A stretch of 64,000 nucleotides of DNA, from positions 109,090 to 173,089 of the forward strand of contig JAVBPJ010000007.1 of the NCBI GenBank assembly GCA_031549665.1, written 5' to 3'. The notes under the pieces are model-generated. The model did no database searches, was not told the origin of the DNA, and saw only the letters and a list, made by a program, of their open reading frames with translations. The position numbers and the translations under genes are program-made. The stretch is from Rikenella sp031549665. GTDB taxonomy: Bacteria > Bacteroidota > Bacteroidia > Bacteroidales > Rikenellaceae. Of the stretch, positions 25,468 through 33,537 are shown piece after piece (the first letter of the stretch is position 1; each line of letters starts with the position of its first letter).

Positions 25468-25565
25468 CCAAAATAATCACTACCTTTCACCCAAATTGGG
25501 TCGAACGAAAACCGTGTCGGCACAACCAACCCGAAACACAAAACTCAAACCAAAACCAATTGCAT

Positions 25566-27788
25566 ATGGAAAACACTCCACTCCTTTTTTGGCTGGTGCC
25601 TGCGGCATCGCTCATTGCGCTCGGCTTTGCCCGCTACTTCTTCGTTCAAATGAAACGGGAAAGCGAAGGCACCGAGACCATGAAAACCATTGCAGCCCAC
25701 GTACGCAGCGGGGCGATGGCCTACCTGAAACAACAGTACAAAGTGGTGGGCATTGTGTTCGCCGTGCTGGTATGTTTCTTCGCCGTGCTGGCCTACGGTT
25801 TTGGCGTGCAGAATCCCTGGGTGCCTTTCGCCTTTTTGACGGGCGGTTTCTTCTCGGGATTGGCCGGCTTTATCGGCATGAAAACGGCCACTTACGCCTC
25901 GGCCCGTACGGCGAACGCCGCCCGCGAGTCGCTGAACCGGGGCCTCCGCGTGGCTTTCCGCAGCGGGGCCGTGATGGGGCTGATTGTCGTGGGGCTCGGC
26001 CTGTTGGATATTTCGCTTTGGTACCTGGTGCTTGACTGGTTCTACTCGGGCGATCCCGCGATGGCTGAATCGCAAAAGCTGGTTATTATCACCACCACGA
26101 TGCTGACCTTCGGGATGGGCGCCTCGACCCAGGCCCTCTTTGCCCGCGTGGGTGGGGGGATTTACACCAAAGCGGCCGACGTGGGCGCCGACCTGGTGGG
26201 GAAAGTGGAGGCCGGTATCCCCGAGGATGACCCCCGCAACCCCGCAACCATCGCCGATAACGTGGGCGATAACGTGGGCGACGTTGCCGGTATGGGCGCC
26301 GACCTGTACGAAAGCTATTGCGGATCGATCCTTGCCACGGCAGCCCTTGGCGCCTCGGCCTTTGCGATCAACCCCGAAATCCAGCTCAAGGCGGTGTTTG
26401 CGCCGATGCTGATCGCCGCCGTGGGGATCCTGCTGTCGATTCTCGGTATCTTCCTGGTGCGTACCAAGGAGGGGGCGACGATGAAAAACCTGCTCAAATC
26501 GCTCGGACTGGGCGTGAACGTCAGCTCGATCCTGATCGCCGGGTTCACCTTCGGAATCCTTTACGTGTTGGGCCTCGAAAACTGGGTAGGCCTTTCGCTG
26601 TCGGTGATTACCGGTTTGGTTGCCGGGATCATCATCGGTCAGGCCACCGAATACTACACCTCGCACTCCTACAAACCTACCCAGGACGTGGCGAAAAGTT
26701 CGCATACCGGCCCGGCTACCGTGATTATCTCGGGAATCGGCCTGGGGATGCTTTCGACCGCCGTACCCGTGCTGACCATTGCCGTGGCCATCGTACTCGC
26801 TTACTTGTGTGCCACCGGTTTCGACGTACAAAATATGTTGTCGGCCGAAAACCTGAGCCTGGGCCTCTACGGGATCGGCATTGCCGCCGTGGGGATGCTC
26901 TCGACCCTCGGGATCACCCTGGCTACCGACGCCTACGGCCCCATTGCCGATAACGCCGGCGGAAACGCCGAAATGAGCGGCCTGGAACCCGAAGTGCGCA
27001 AACGCACCGACGCCCTCGACGCGCTGGGCAATACCACCGCAGCCACCGGCAAAGGCTTTGCCATCGGTTCGGCGGCCCTTACCGCGCTGGCCCTGATGGC
27101 TTCCTACATCGAAGAGATCAAGATCGGCCTGGTGCACATCGGACAGCAAAGCATCGAGGTGCTTGGCAAAGCGGTTACCGTAACCGAGGCCACCATCCCC
27201 GACTTTATGGAGTACTACGGCGTGAACCTGATGAACCCGAAAGTGCTGGTGGGCGTGTTCATCGGATCGATGATGGCGTTCGTCTTCTGCGGGCTGACCA
27301 TGAACGCCGTGGGCCGCGCCGCCCAAAGCATGGTGGACGAAGTGCGCCGCCAGTTCCGTGAAATCAAAGGTATCCTGACGGGCGAGGCGACTCCCGATTA
27401 CGCCCGTTGCGTGGCCATCTCGACCAAGGGCGCTCAACGCGAAATGTTGCTTCCCTCGCTGCTGGCGATCATCGTTCCGGTGGTTACCGGCGTAATATTC
27501 GGCGTGGCCGGCGTGATGGGGCTGCTGATCGGCGGTCTGGGAGCCGGATTCGTGCTGGCAATCTTCATGGCCAACTCGGGCGGAGCCTGGGACAATGCCA
27601 AAAAATATGTCGAAGAGGGCAACCTCGGCGGAAAAGGTTCCGATTCCCACAAGGCCACCGTGGTGGGCGATACCGTGGGCGATCCCTTCAAGGACACTTC
27701 GGGTCCTTCGCTAAACATCCTGATCAAGTTGATGAGCATGGTAGCCATCGTGATGGCCGGATTGACCGTTTCGTTCTCGCTCCTCTAA
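25566..27788 (+). CDS. hppA: Membrane-bound ion-translocating pyrophosphatase
   Basis: Integral membrane pump hydrolysing PPi to move H+ or Na+; 740 residues with about 15-16 transmembrane helices. The PPi-binding loops are intact: GGGIYTKAADVGADLVGKVEAG, DDPRNPATIADNVGDNVGDVAGMGADLYESY and SGGAWDNAKKYVEEG, then GDTVGDPFKDTSGPS. The helix motif GNTTAATGKG has Ala where K+-independent enzymes have Lys, so this is the K+-stimulated class; many such enzymes pump Na+. The start is the ATG at 25566 (MENTPLLFW); the upstream extension is not conserved-looking. It is monocistronic with its own terminator. Confidence 0.96.
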   Translation: MENTPLLFWLVPAASLIALGFARYFFVQMKRESEGTETMKTIAAHVRSGAMAYLKQQYKVVGIVFAVLVCFFAVLAYGFGVQNPWVPFAFLTGGFFSGLAGFIGMKTATYASARTANAARESLNRGLRVAFRSGAVMGLIVVGLGLLDISLWYLVLDWFYSGDPAMAESQKLVIITTTMLTFGMGASTQALFARVGGGIYTKAADVGADLVGKVEAGIPEDDPRNPATIADNVGDNVGDVAGMGADLYESYCGSILATAALGASAFAINPEIQLKAVFAPMLIAAVGILLSILGIFLVRTKEGATMKNLLKSLGLGVNVSSILIAGFTFGILYVLGLENWVGLSLSVITGLVAGIIIGQATEYYTSHSYKPTQDVAKSSHTGPATVIISGIGLGMLSTAVPVLTIAVAIVLAYLCATGFDVQNMLSAENLSLGLYGIGIAAVGMLSTLGITLATDAYGPIADNAGGNAEMSGLEPEVRKRTDALDALGNTTAATGKGFAIGSAALTALALMASYIEEIKIGLVHIGQQSIEVLGKAVTVTEATIPDFMEYYGVNLMNPKVLVGVFIGSMMAFVFCGLTMNAVGRAAQSMVDEVRRQFREIKGILTGEATPDYARCVAISTKGAQREMLLPSLLAIIVPVVTGVIFGVAGVMGLLIGGLGAGFVLAIFMANSGGAWDNAKKYVEEGNLGGKGSDSHKATVVGDTVGDPFKDTSGPSLNILIKLMSMVAIVMAGLTVSFSLL

Positions 27789-27810
27789 TCAACCCGTAAC
27801 CGCTACTTTC

Positions 27811-27852
27811 AGGGGGGATTCTCTTCATGCAAGAGAAGTCCCCCCTTTTTTC
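27811..27852 (+). terminator. Intrinsic terminator of hppA
   Basis: GGGGGGATTCTCTT (27812-27825) pairs with AAGAGAAGTCCCCCC (27831-27845), with one bulge, followed by T's to 27851. Confidence 0.9.
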
Positions 27853-27885
27853 CACCCGGTGTTTTATTAAACCCCTTTTCCCCCA

Positions 27886-28740
27886 ATGAAAAAACAGTTT
27901 TTATGGCTTGCCGCAGCAGTGCTTTTCACGGCCTGCGAGGCTGCTCCGAAACCCTCGGAACTGAAAGCGATGACCTTCAACATCCGCTACGATAATCCGG
28001 CCGACAGCGCCAACAATTGGAAGTACCGCCGCGGCGCGGTGGTCGACATGATCCGTGACCTGCAGCCCGGCGTGCTGGGCATTCAGGAGGGGCTGGCCCA
28101 TCAGGTGGCCTACCTCGATTCGGCGTTGACGGATTACGCCTACGTGGGCGTGGGGCGCGACGACGGCAAACAGGCGGGCGAATACGCTGCCATTTTCTAC
28201 AACGATTCGCTGTATTCGGCCCTCGAAAGCGGCAATTTCTGGCTCAGCGCCACCCCCGACAGCGCCTCGTTCGGCTGGGACGCCGCCTGCATCCGCATTG
28301 CCACGTGGGTGAAACTCGAAGAGCGCGCCACCGGCAAGCGTTTCTTGTGCCTGAACACTCATTTTGATCACATCGGCAAGGTGGCCCGTACCGAAAGTGC
28401 GAAGATGATCGCGGCCCGTTCGGCCGAGCTGGCCGACTCGTTGCCCTTCCTGATTATGGGCGATTTCAATTCGAGCGTCAGCGATCCCGCCCTGCTGCCT
28501 TTGGTGCAAAACCCCGCCCTGCGCGAATTGCGCGCCACGGCTTCGGCCCGGCCCGATTCGCTGGTCGATTATACCTTTCAGGGATTCCGTTCCCGCCCCG
28601 GCCGCGTTCCCCGCGAGTGCATCGACCACATTTTCTATTCCTCCGGCTTCACGCCGTTGTACTACGCCGTGGTTACCGAGGGGTATGGGGTGCCGTTCCT
28701 TTCCGACCACTTCCCCGTGTGGGGGCGCTGGAGTTTTTAG
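27886..28740 (+). CDS. Endonuclease/exonuclease/phosphatase-family lipoprotein
   Basis: A 284-residue exported lipoprotein (lipobox FTAC, Cys about 17) with an EEP/DNase I-like fold. The metal and catalytic motifs are in order: MTFNIRYDN, GIQEG (metal Glu), LNTHFDHIG, IMGDFNSS and SDHFPVWG. Bacteroidetes have many such secreted phosphodiesterases/phosphatases; the substrate could be a sugar phosphate, lipid or nucleic acid. It stands alone between two hairpins. Confidence 0.88.
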   Translation: MKKQFLWLAAAVLFTACEAAPKPSELKAMTFNIRYDNPADSANNWKYRRGAVVDMIRDLQPGVLGIQEGLAHQVAYLDSALTDYAYVGVGRDDGKQAGEYAAIFYNDSLYSALESGNFWLSATPDSASFGWDAACIRIATWVKLEERATGKRFLCLNTHFDHIGKVARTESAKMIAARSAELADSLPFLIMGDFNSSVSDPALLPLVQNPALRELRATASARPDSLVDYTFQGFRSRPGRVPRECIDHIFYSSGFTPLYYAVVTEGYGVPFLSDHFPVWGRWSF

Positions 28741-28763
28741 CGTACGGTTTGCCTGTAAACAAG

Positions 28764-28791
28764 GAGGGCGGCCCTGTACGGGGCCGCCCTC
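28764..28791. terminator. Hairpin between the EEP lipoprotein gene and ribH
   Basis: GAGGGCGGCCC (28764-28774) pairs with GGGCCGCCCTC (28781-28791). The T-run is poor, but the position between convergent stops suggests a terminator. Confidence 0.55.
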
Positions 28792-28847
28792 TTACGTGGT
28801 ATCGAGCGAGGAAGTCGTCGAGTCGGGGACTTTCCCCCGTGCGAAGA

Positions 28848-29372
28848 TTAATTGACCATTGCGGTGGAGGTGGCTTCCTCTTCCAGCTCCATCTCGCGTT
28901 GCAGGGCGGCCATTTTGATGGCCGTGGCGGCTGCCTCGTCGCCCTTGTTGCCGTGTTTTCCGCCGGCGCGGTCTTTGGCTTGTTGCAGGTTGTCGGTGGT
29001 CAGCACGCCGAAAGCGATCGGCATGTTCCAACTGATCTGCACCTGTTGCACGCCCGAAGTTACTCCCTGGCAAACATAGTCGAAATGGCGGGTTTCGCCC
29101 TGAATCACGCATCCCAGCACGATGACGGCGTCGACGTCGGTGTATTCGGCGAAGTACTGCGCCCCCATCGGCAGTTCGAACGTACCCGGAACCCACTTGA
29201 CGGTGATGTTCTCCTCGCTGCATCCGGCGGCCCGCAGGGTGGTCATGGCCCCGTTCAACAGGGCGGCAGTGATTTCGAGGTTCCACTCCGATACGACGAT
29301 CCCGAAGGCCATGTCCGACGCGGAGGGGACGGGGTGGTAAAACGTGGACAGGTTTTTATTTTTGGTTGCCAT
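28848..29372 (-). CDS. ribH: 6,7-dimethyl-8-ribityllumazine synthase
   Basis: Penultimate step of riboflavin synthesis. It has 174 residues, slightly longer than usual because of a Glu-rich C-terminal extension (MELEEEATSTAMVN). Motifs: VSEWNLEITAALLNGA, VPGTFELPMGAQYFA, VIVLGCVIQGETRHFDYVC and FGVLTTDNLQQAKDRAGGKHGNKG. No other rib gene is next to it. It sits downstream of the TPR gene, an arrangement common in Bacteroidales, but a terminator lies between them. Confidence 0.96.
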   Translation of the reverse strand: MATKNKNLSTFYHPVPSASDMAFGIVVSEWNLEITAALLNGAMTTLRAAGCSEENITVKWVPGTFELPMGAQYFAEYTDVDAVIVLGCVIQGETRHFDYVCQGVTSGVQQVQISWNMPIAFGVLTTDNLQQAKDRAGGKHGNKGDEAAATAIKMAALQREMELEEEATSTAMVN

Positions 29373-29401
29373 GGATTGCTGCGGTTATCGGGTGAAGAAA
29401 G

Positions 29402-29431
29402 AAAAAGGTTGCACTCGCGGGCAACCTTTTT
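29402..29431. terminator. Bidirectional terminator between the TPR gene and ribH
   Basis: AAAAAGGTTGC (29402-29412) pairs with GCAACCTTTTT (29421-29431). It follows the TPR gene stop (29462) on the minus strand. Confidence 0.85.
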
Positions 29432-29461
29432 GTATGCGGGTCGTAGCCCCTTTGCCGGGTG

Positions 29462-30157
29462 CTAAAGTTGCTTGAGGCGGGCGATGAATTTTTCGACGTC
29501 GCGGGCCTGCATGCTGCGGGGATAGTCGTTGCGGATGGTTTCGTACTGCTCCAGCGCTTTGGCGTTGTTGCCCAGCGCTTCGTTCACCTGGGCCGCCTTT
29601 TTGAGGTAGACGGGGGCGGTGTCGCTGTTGTTGCTCGAAGCGGCTGCTTTTTCGTAGAGTTTCACGCCCTCCTGTAGGTTCTCCAGCTCGACGTAGGCAT
29701 CTCCCATCAGCCCGTAGTTCTGGGCGGTTACGATGGCTCCGGCGGGACCCTCGGCAGGTTTGTATTTTTTGAAGGTGTTGATGGCTTCCTGAAATTGCCC
29801 CAAACGGAGGTAGCAAATGCCTGCGTAATGGTTGGCGATGTTTCCCTGCGGGGTGCTGCCGAACTCTTCGGCAATGGTCAGAAAACCGTCGAACGAGGCG
29901 TTCCCGTTCAGGGCCGTTGCAAACGAATCGGCCTGGAATTGGTATTGCGCTTCGCAAATGGCGTTCGATGCCTTTTTGATGCGGGGCGCTGCGTAGAGGT
30001 GCGTGTAGGCGAAATAACCGCCCACTACCACTACGACGGCGATCAGGATGGTCAGAAGGGTTTTCCCGTTGTTTTCGATGAACTGTTCGGCGCGACTCAG
30101 GGTCGATTCGATGATGACTTCGGGCGATTTCTCTTCGGTAGCTTTTTTGTTGGCCAT
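29462..30157 (-). CDS. Membrane-anchored tetratricopeptide-repeat protein
   Basis: A 231-residue protein starting at the ATG at 30157 (MANKKATEEKSPEV). One transmembrane helix (about 32-52, LLTILIAVVVVVGGYFAY) is followed by three or four TPR units (NHYAGICYLRLGQFQEAINTFKKY, YGLMGDAYVELENLQEGVKLYEKA, EALGNNAKALEQYETIRNDYP). The architecture is YfgM/Ancillary-SecYEG-translocon-like; whether it works with the translocon here is inference. It is divergent from recF. Confidence 0.85.
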   Translation of the reverse strand: MANKKATEEKSPEVIIESTLSRAEQFIENNGKTLLTILIAVVVVVGGYFAYTHLYAAPRIKKASNAICEAQYQFQADSFATALNGNASFDGFLTIAEEFGSTPQGNIANHYAGICYLRLGQFQEAINTFKKYKPAEGPAGAIVTAQNYGLMGDAYVELENLQEGVKLYEKAAASSNNSDTAPVYLKKAAQVNEALGNNAKALEQYETIRNDYPRSMQARDVEKFIARLKQL

Positions 30158-30183
30158 AGCGATGCGCGTGGTTTTTGTGATGT

Positions 30184-30202
30184 GCAAAGGTATACCTTTT
30201 TG
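30184..30202. promoter_or_regulatory. Palindromic promoter core between the TPR gene and recF
   Basis: TACCTTTG on the minus strand (30184-30191) serves the TPR gene. It directly abuts TACCTTTTTG on the + strand, so CAAAGGTATACCTTTT is a near-perfect palindrome of two opposed -7 elements. Confidence 0.55.
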
Positions 30203-30226
30203 TTGAATATCCGAACAAAAGGCGAC

Positions 30227-30245
30227 TAAATTTGTGGTACCTTTG
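30227..30245 (+). promoter_or_regulatory. Overlapping -7 elements for recF
   Basis: TAAATTTG (30227-30234) and TACCTTTG (30238-30245) both match TAnnTTTG just before the recF ATG at 30250. The first gives a leader of about 10 nt; the second would give a leaderless RNA. Confidence 0.5.
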
Positions 30246-30249
30246 CGGT

Positions 30250-31344
30250 ATGGTTCTCCAGCAGCTTTCCATCCTTAATTTCAAGAATATCGCCGAGGCA
30301 ACGCTCTCGTTTTCACCCAATATCAACTGCTTGGTGGGGGATAACGGAACGGGAAAAACGAACCTGGCCGACGCGGTCTACTACCTGTCGATGTGCAAAA
30401 GCTCGATCGGCCTCACCGACGGGCAATCGATCCGCCACGGCGAGGAGTTTTTTCTGCTCGACGGCCGCTACCTGCTGGGCGACCACACGCACGAACAGGT
30501 GGTGTGCAGCTTCAAACGGGGCGGCAACAAACTCGTAAAACGCAACGGCAAGGAGTACGAACGGGTGTCGGAACACATCGGCCTGCTGCCGCTGGTGCTG
30601 GCCTCGCCCGCCGATACGGCGCTGATCCAGGAATCGGGCGACGAACGGCGGCGTTTCCTGAACGCTTTTCTCTCGCAAACCGACCGCGACTACCTGAACG
30701 CGTTGGTGCGCTACAACCACCTGCTGCAGGAGCGGAACCGCCTGCTGAAACACCCCGCCGGATTCGACGAGGTGATCGAGGTGCTGGACGAACAATTGAT
30801 CGGGGCCGGCGAAGCGATCCACCGCAAACGGGCCGAGGCCGTACAGGCCCTCGCACCCCGCGTGGCGGAATACTACCGCATCCTGTCGTCGGACCGCGAA
30901 CCGGTCGAAATCCGCTACAAGTCGGAACTCTCCGAAACGCCCTTCGCCGACCTGCTCCGCACCTCGGCCCAACGCGACCGCCTGTGCGGATTCACCAATT
31001 GCGGCATCCACCGGGACGACCTGAAAATGGAAATAGCCGACTATCCGATCCGCAAATATGGCTCGCAAGGCCAACAAAAATCGCTGCTGCTGGCACTCAA
31101 ACTGGCGCAGTTCGACAACCTCCACAAGGCCCGTGGGGTCAAACCGATCCTGCTGCTGGACGACGTGTTCGATAAACTCGACCTGAGCCGCGTCGAACAA
31201 CTCATCGGCCTGGTGTCGTCCGACCGCTTCGGGCAAATTTTCATCACCGACAGCAACAAGGTGCGGCTCGAAGGAATCCTCCGCTCCCTCACCGAACAGT
31301 ATAAACTCTTTGGAGTCGCCGCCGGATCGATCACCGAACTCTAA
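30250..31344 (+). CDS. recF: DNA replication/repair protein RecF
   Basis: SMC-like ATPase that helps load RecA at gaps. It has 364 residues from the ATG at 30250 (MVLQQLSILNF). Walker A VGDNGTGKTNLADAV (about 33-47), TRD-like central helices, the signature region SQGQQKSLLLALKLAQF and Walker B ILLLDDVFDKLDLSRV, then ITDSN. It is followed after 4 nt by the DciA-like gene, as in other Bacteroidetes. Confidence 0.95.
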   Translation: MVLQQLSILNFKNIAEATLSFSPNINCLVGDNGTGKTNLADAVYYLSMCKSSIGLTDGQSIRHGEEFFLLDGRYLLGDHTHEQVVCSFKRGGNKLVKRNGKEYERVSEHIGLLPLVLASPADTALIQESGDERRRFLNAFLSQTDRDYLNALVRYNHLLQERNRLLKHPAGFDEVIEVLDEQLIGAGEAIHRKRAEAVQALAPRVAEYYRILSSDREPVEIRYKSELSETPFADLLRTSAQRDRLCGFTNCGIHRDDLKMEIADYPIRKYGSQGQQKSLLLALKLAQFDNLHKARGVKPILLLDDVFDKLDLSRVEQLIGLVSSDRFGQIFITDSNKVRLEGILRSLTEQYKLFGVAAGSITEL

Positions 31345-31348
31345 CCCC

Positions 31349-31639
31349 ATGCGTCGCACCGAACCACTGCCGGTAGGCGAACTGCTCCGGGATTTCCTCG
31401 AACACCGCTCCCTCGGAAAAGCTACCCTCGAAGGACAGGCCGTGGAACTGTGGGCCGAAGTGGCCGGAACCTACGTCGCAAACTGCACCGAAGACGTCTA
31501 TATCCGACAGGGAATCCTCTATGTCCATTTCTCGTCGGCCGCCGTGCGCTCCGAAATTTTTATGCGACGCCGCTCCCTGGTCGAACAAATTAATACCCAC
31601 CTCCGAACACGGGTCGTGCGGCAAATCGTCGTGCGCTGA
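31349..31639 (+). CDS. DUF721 / DciA-like protein
   Basis: A 96-residue protein from the ATG at 31349 (MRRTEPLPVGELLRDFL). It matches the DUF721 family: VELWAEVAGTYVANCTE (the W-x-x-V-x-G motif), IRQGILYVHFSSAAVRSEIFMRR. DciA is the ancestral loader/partner of the DnaB helicase. The gene directly follows recF and is probably in the same operon. Its 3' side borders the large inverted-repeat element. Confidence 0.88.
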   Translation: MRRTEPLPVGELLRDFLEHRSLGKATLEGQAVELWAEVAGTYVANCTEDVYIRQGILYVHFSSAAVRSEIFMRRRSLVEQINTHLRTRVVRQIVVR

Positions 31640-31713
31640 CCGCACCCTCGCGGTGAGCTTTAGGGTTTGTACTGTTTGTTCGCTCTAACTGCGCTCTTGC
31701 CGGACCCTTTTGC

Positions 31714-31791
31714 TCTTTTATTGGAGTTTGCCCTAACCCGTCTCTAACTGTCCTCAGGCCGGACTGGCCCCGCGTGCCCGCGGTGGGCTTT
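31714..31791 (+). repeat. Left arm of perfect 78-bp inverted repeat
   Basis: Base-for-base reverse complement of 32400-32477 over all 78 positions. Similarity continues outward to about 31681 with 8 mismatches in 33, and inward imperfectly for about 25 bp. CTCTAACTG at 31683 recurs at 31742 with GCCGGAC downstream in both, so the extended arm contains two degenerate direct copies 59 bp apart. Confidence 0.95.
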
Positions 31792-31827
31792 TGTGTGTTT
31801 GTGCGACTGGGTTTGTTGTTCTTATTC

Positions 31828-31941
31828 GGAGTTGCACGGTACTTGCGTACCTTTCCGTGAGGTGCAGGCTTCCCTCGCCTGAAAACAAGTTTTCGCTCGG
31901 AAGCCTCCCTCACGGAAAATCTGCCGATGTTCCGCAACTCC
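31828..31941. repeat. Nested stem-loop 1 of the element
   Basis: GGAGTTGC (31828-31835) pairs with GCAACTCC (31934-31941). Inside, TTTCCGTGAGG (31852-31862) pairs perfectly with 31908-31918, then AGGCTTCC (31866-31873) with GGAAGCCT (31899-31906), then AAAAC with GTTTT. Another GCAACTCC at 32023-32030 offers an alternative partner for the outer stem. Confidence 0.85.
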
Positions 31942-32136
31942 TGCGACGAACAAATCTCGCCAATGTAACTACCAATAGTCGAACCTCTTTATCGCACTCC
32001 CACACTGAAAAAGTCTTTTTGCTGCAACTCCACAAAGGGAGGTCTTACCTAAGCCTGACCGAACGGGCGGGCGGAACGGCGGCGGCCCAAAGCACTGCTG
32101 TTGGGCGCGAAACCGACTTGTCAGGGTTGACACCAG

Positions 32137-32160
32137 CCCTTGTGCGAACTGGCACAAGGG
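32137..32160. repeat. Hairpin 2 of the element
   Basis: CCCTTGTGC (32137-32145) and GCACAAGGG (32152-32160) form a perfect 9-bp stem with a 6-nt loop. Just downstream TTTGATCGCAG is repeated directly at 32165-32175 and 32196-32206. Confidence 0.8.
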
Positions 32161-32240
32161 TGGGTTTGATCGCAGCCTTGACTTGCGAGCGCCAATTTGA
32201 TCGCAGAGTACCTTTGGTCGAGACAAATGCGTTCTTGGAT

Positions 32241-32352
32241 GCGTTGGAAAGAGCCGCAGGCTTTGGGGATGGGTGGAGGAGGCGAACGAAAGCTCGCTTT
32301 CGAGTGAGTACTCCTCGGCCCATCCCCAAAACTACGCAGTAGTTCCCAACGC
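32241..32352. repeat. Nested stem-loop 3 of the element
   Basis: GCGTTGG (32241-32247) pairs with CCAACGC (32346-32352). Inside, TTTGGGGATGGG (32262-32273) pairs perfectly with CCCATCCCCAAA (32319-32330), AGGAG with CTCCT, and the tip is CGAAAGC-TC-GCTTTCG (32287-32302). Confidence 0.85.
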
Positions 32353-32399
32353 AACCGCAAGCCAACCACCCGGCACAACCCAGCAACACAAACACAAAG

Positions 32400-32477
32400 A
32401 AAGCCCACCGCGGGCACGCGGGGCCAGTCCGGCCTGAGGACAGTTAGAGACGGGTTAGGGCAAACTCCAATAAAAGA
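32400..32477 (-). repeat. Right arm of perfect 78-bp inverted repeat
   Basis: Mirror copy of 31714-31791, separated from it by 608 bp. The degenerate extension reaches about 32510, ten bases short of the hslR stop codon. Confidence 0.95.
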
Positions 32478-32519
32478 CTCGAAGAGTCCGGCAAGAGGGC
32501 AGTAAGAGCAGGCTTTAAA

Positions 32520-32930
32520 TTAGAGGTCGGGTGAGTCCTCTTCTTCGGGGAAGGCGGAGAATCCTTCGAGCAGTTCTTCGATGTCGCGTCGTTCTTTTTT
32601 GGTAGGTCGTCCCATGCCGCGATCGCGGACGGCGAAGTTGCCCATGGCGGCCATTTCGAGTTTGGCCAGTTCTTCGGGCGGGGTGATGTTTTGGAGGTAG
32701 AGCGGGACGTTTTTGGCGGGTTGCCGGTTGTTGATCAGTTCCAGTACCCGGTAGCGGTAGACCACCGGCATGCGGCGGATCGAGATGATGTCTCCGGTGC
32801 GTATTTCGCGGCTTGGTTTGGCGGTGGCGTCGTTCACCAGTACCTTGTTTCCTTTGCAGGCTTCGGCGGCGCTGCTGCGTGTTTTGAACAGCCGTACCGA
32901 CCAGAGGTATTTATCGATCCGTTCGCTCAT
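32520..32930 (-). CDS. hslR: S4-domain RNA-binding protein (Hsp15-like)
   Basis: A 136-residue protein with an N-terminal S4 domain (about 1-60: ERIDKYLWSVRLFKTRSSAAEACKG, then VLVNDATAKPSREIRTGD) and a basic/acidic tail. Hsp15 in E. coli binds stalled 50S subunits carrying nascent chains; the same role here is inferred from the fold. Its start overlaps the pth stop by 4 nt (ATGA type), making rplY-pth-hslR one translation-quality operon. Confidence 0.88.
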   Translation of the reverse strand: MSERIDKYLWSVRLFKTRSSAAEACKGNKVLVNDATAKPSREIRTGDIISIRRMPVVYRYRVLELINNRQPAKNVPLYLQNITPPEELAKLEMAAMGNFAVRDRGMGRPTKKERRDIEELLEGFSAFPEEEDSPDL

Positions 32931-33511
32931 TGTTCAGCCGTTTTGGGGGCGGAGGTGTTGAAGCTGTTCATGGTGCGTTCGATTCCGACGGCGGCGAACG
33001 AAAGGATGGCTTGGGAGGCTTTTTCGAGGAGCGGGGGGAGCGCTTTGCGTTCTTCCGGTTCCCATCGTCCCAGGACGTAGTCGACCTGGAATCCTTTGGG
33101 GAAGTTGCCGTCGATGCCGAAGCGCATCCGGGCGTAGTTGGTGTGTCCGAGGGTTTGGTTGATGTGTTTGAGGCCGTTGTGTCCGCCGTCGCTGCCCGAT
33201 TTGCGGATGCGGAGCGTGCCGAACGGGAGGGCGATGTCGTCCACGACCACGAAGAGGTTTTCGATCGGGATTTTCTCTTTTTGCAGCCAGTAGTTCACCG
33301 CCTTGCCGCTGAGGTTCATGTAGGTCGAGGGCTTGATCAGCACCAGGGTATGGCCCCGGTGGCGGATTTCGCAGTGGGCGGCGTAGCGGTCCGAGCTAAA
33401 AACAGCATTGGACGCTCCGGCGAGAGCGTCCAACACGTTGAATCCGACGTTGTGGCGGGTATCGGCATATTCGGCGCCGATATTTCCCAGGCCCACGATC
33501 AGGTATTTCAT
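32927..33511 (-). CDS. pth: Peptidyl-tRNA hydrolase
   Basis: Releases tRNA from prematurely dissociated peptidyl-tRNA. It has 194 residues with the signature LIVGLGNIGAEYADTRHNVGF (catalytic His in TRHN, Asn in GLGN), PSTYMNLSGKAV, VVVDDIALPFGTLRIRKSGSDGGHNGLKHI. It lies 26 nt downstream of rplY and overlaps hslR by 4 nt. Confidence 0.96.
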   Translation of the reverse strand: MKYLIVGLGNIGAEYADTRHNVGFNVLDALAGASNAVFSSDRYAAHCEIRHRGHTLVLIKPSTYMNLSGKAVNYWLQKEKIPIENLFVVVDDIALPFGTLRIRKSGSDGGHNGLKHINQTLGHTNYARMRFGIDGNFPKGFQVDYVLGRWEPEERKALPPLLEKASQAILSFAAVGIERTMNSFNTSAPKTAEQ

Positions 33512-33537
33512 GCCTCAGGCAGTTGTCCTTTGGGGGA

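Larger units (their letters stand above)
31681..32510. other. Structured non-coding element bounded by long inverted repeats
   Basis: An 830-base stretch between the stops of dciA and hslR with no credible gene. The outer 111 bases on each side are inverted copies (perfect for 78 bp, about 75% over the outer 33). The core holds two long nested stem-loops (31828-31941 and 32241-32352), a 9-bp hairpin (32137-32160) and an 11-bp direct repeat. Reading frames in it (up to 183 codons) overlap on both strands and look like nothing I recognise. The shape fits a non-autonomous transposable element or a large structured RNA gene. GCTTTA occurs outside both ends (31657-31662, 32512-32517), a possible but unproven target duplication. 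Confidence 0.75.

Noticed and set aside
31791..32342. 183-codon frame inside the inverted-repeat element
   Set aside because: Overlaps several comparable frames on the other strand and the long hairpins; composition is unlike real proteins here. The structure explains the sequence better than coding does.
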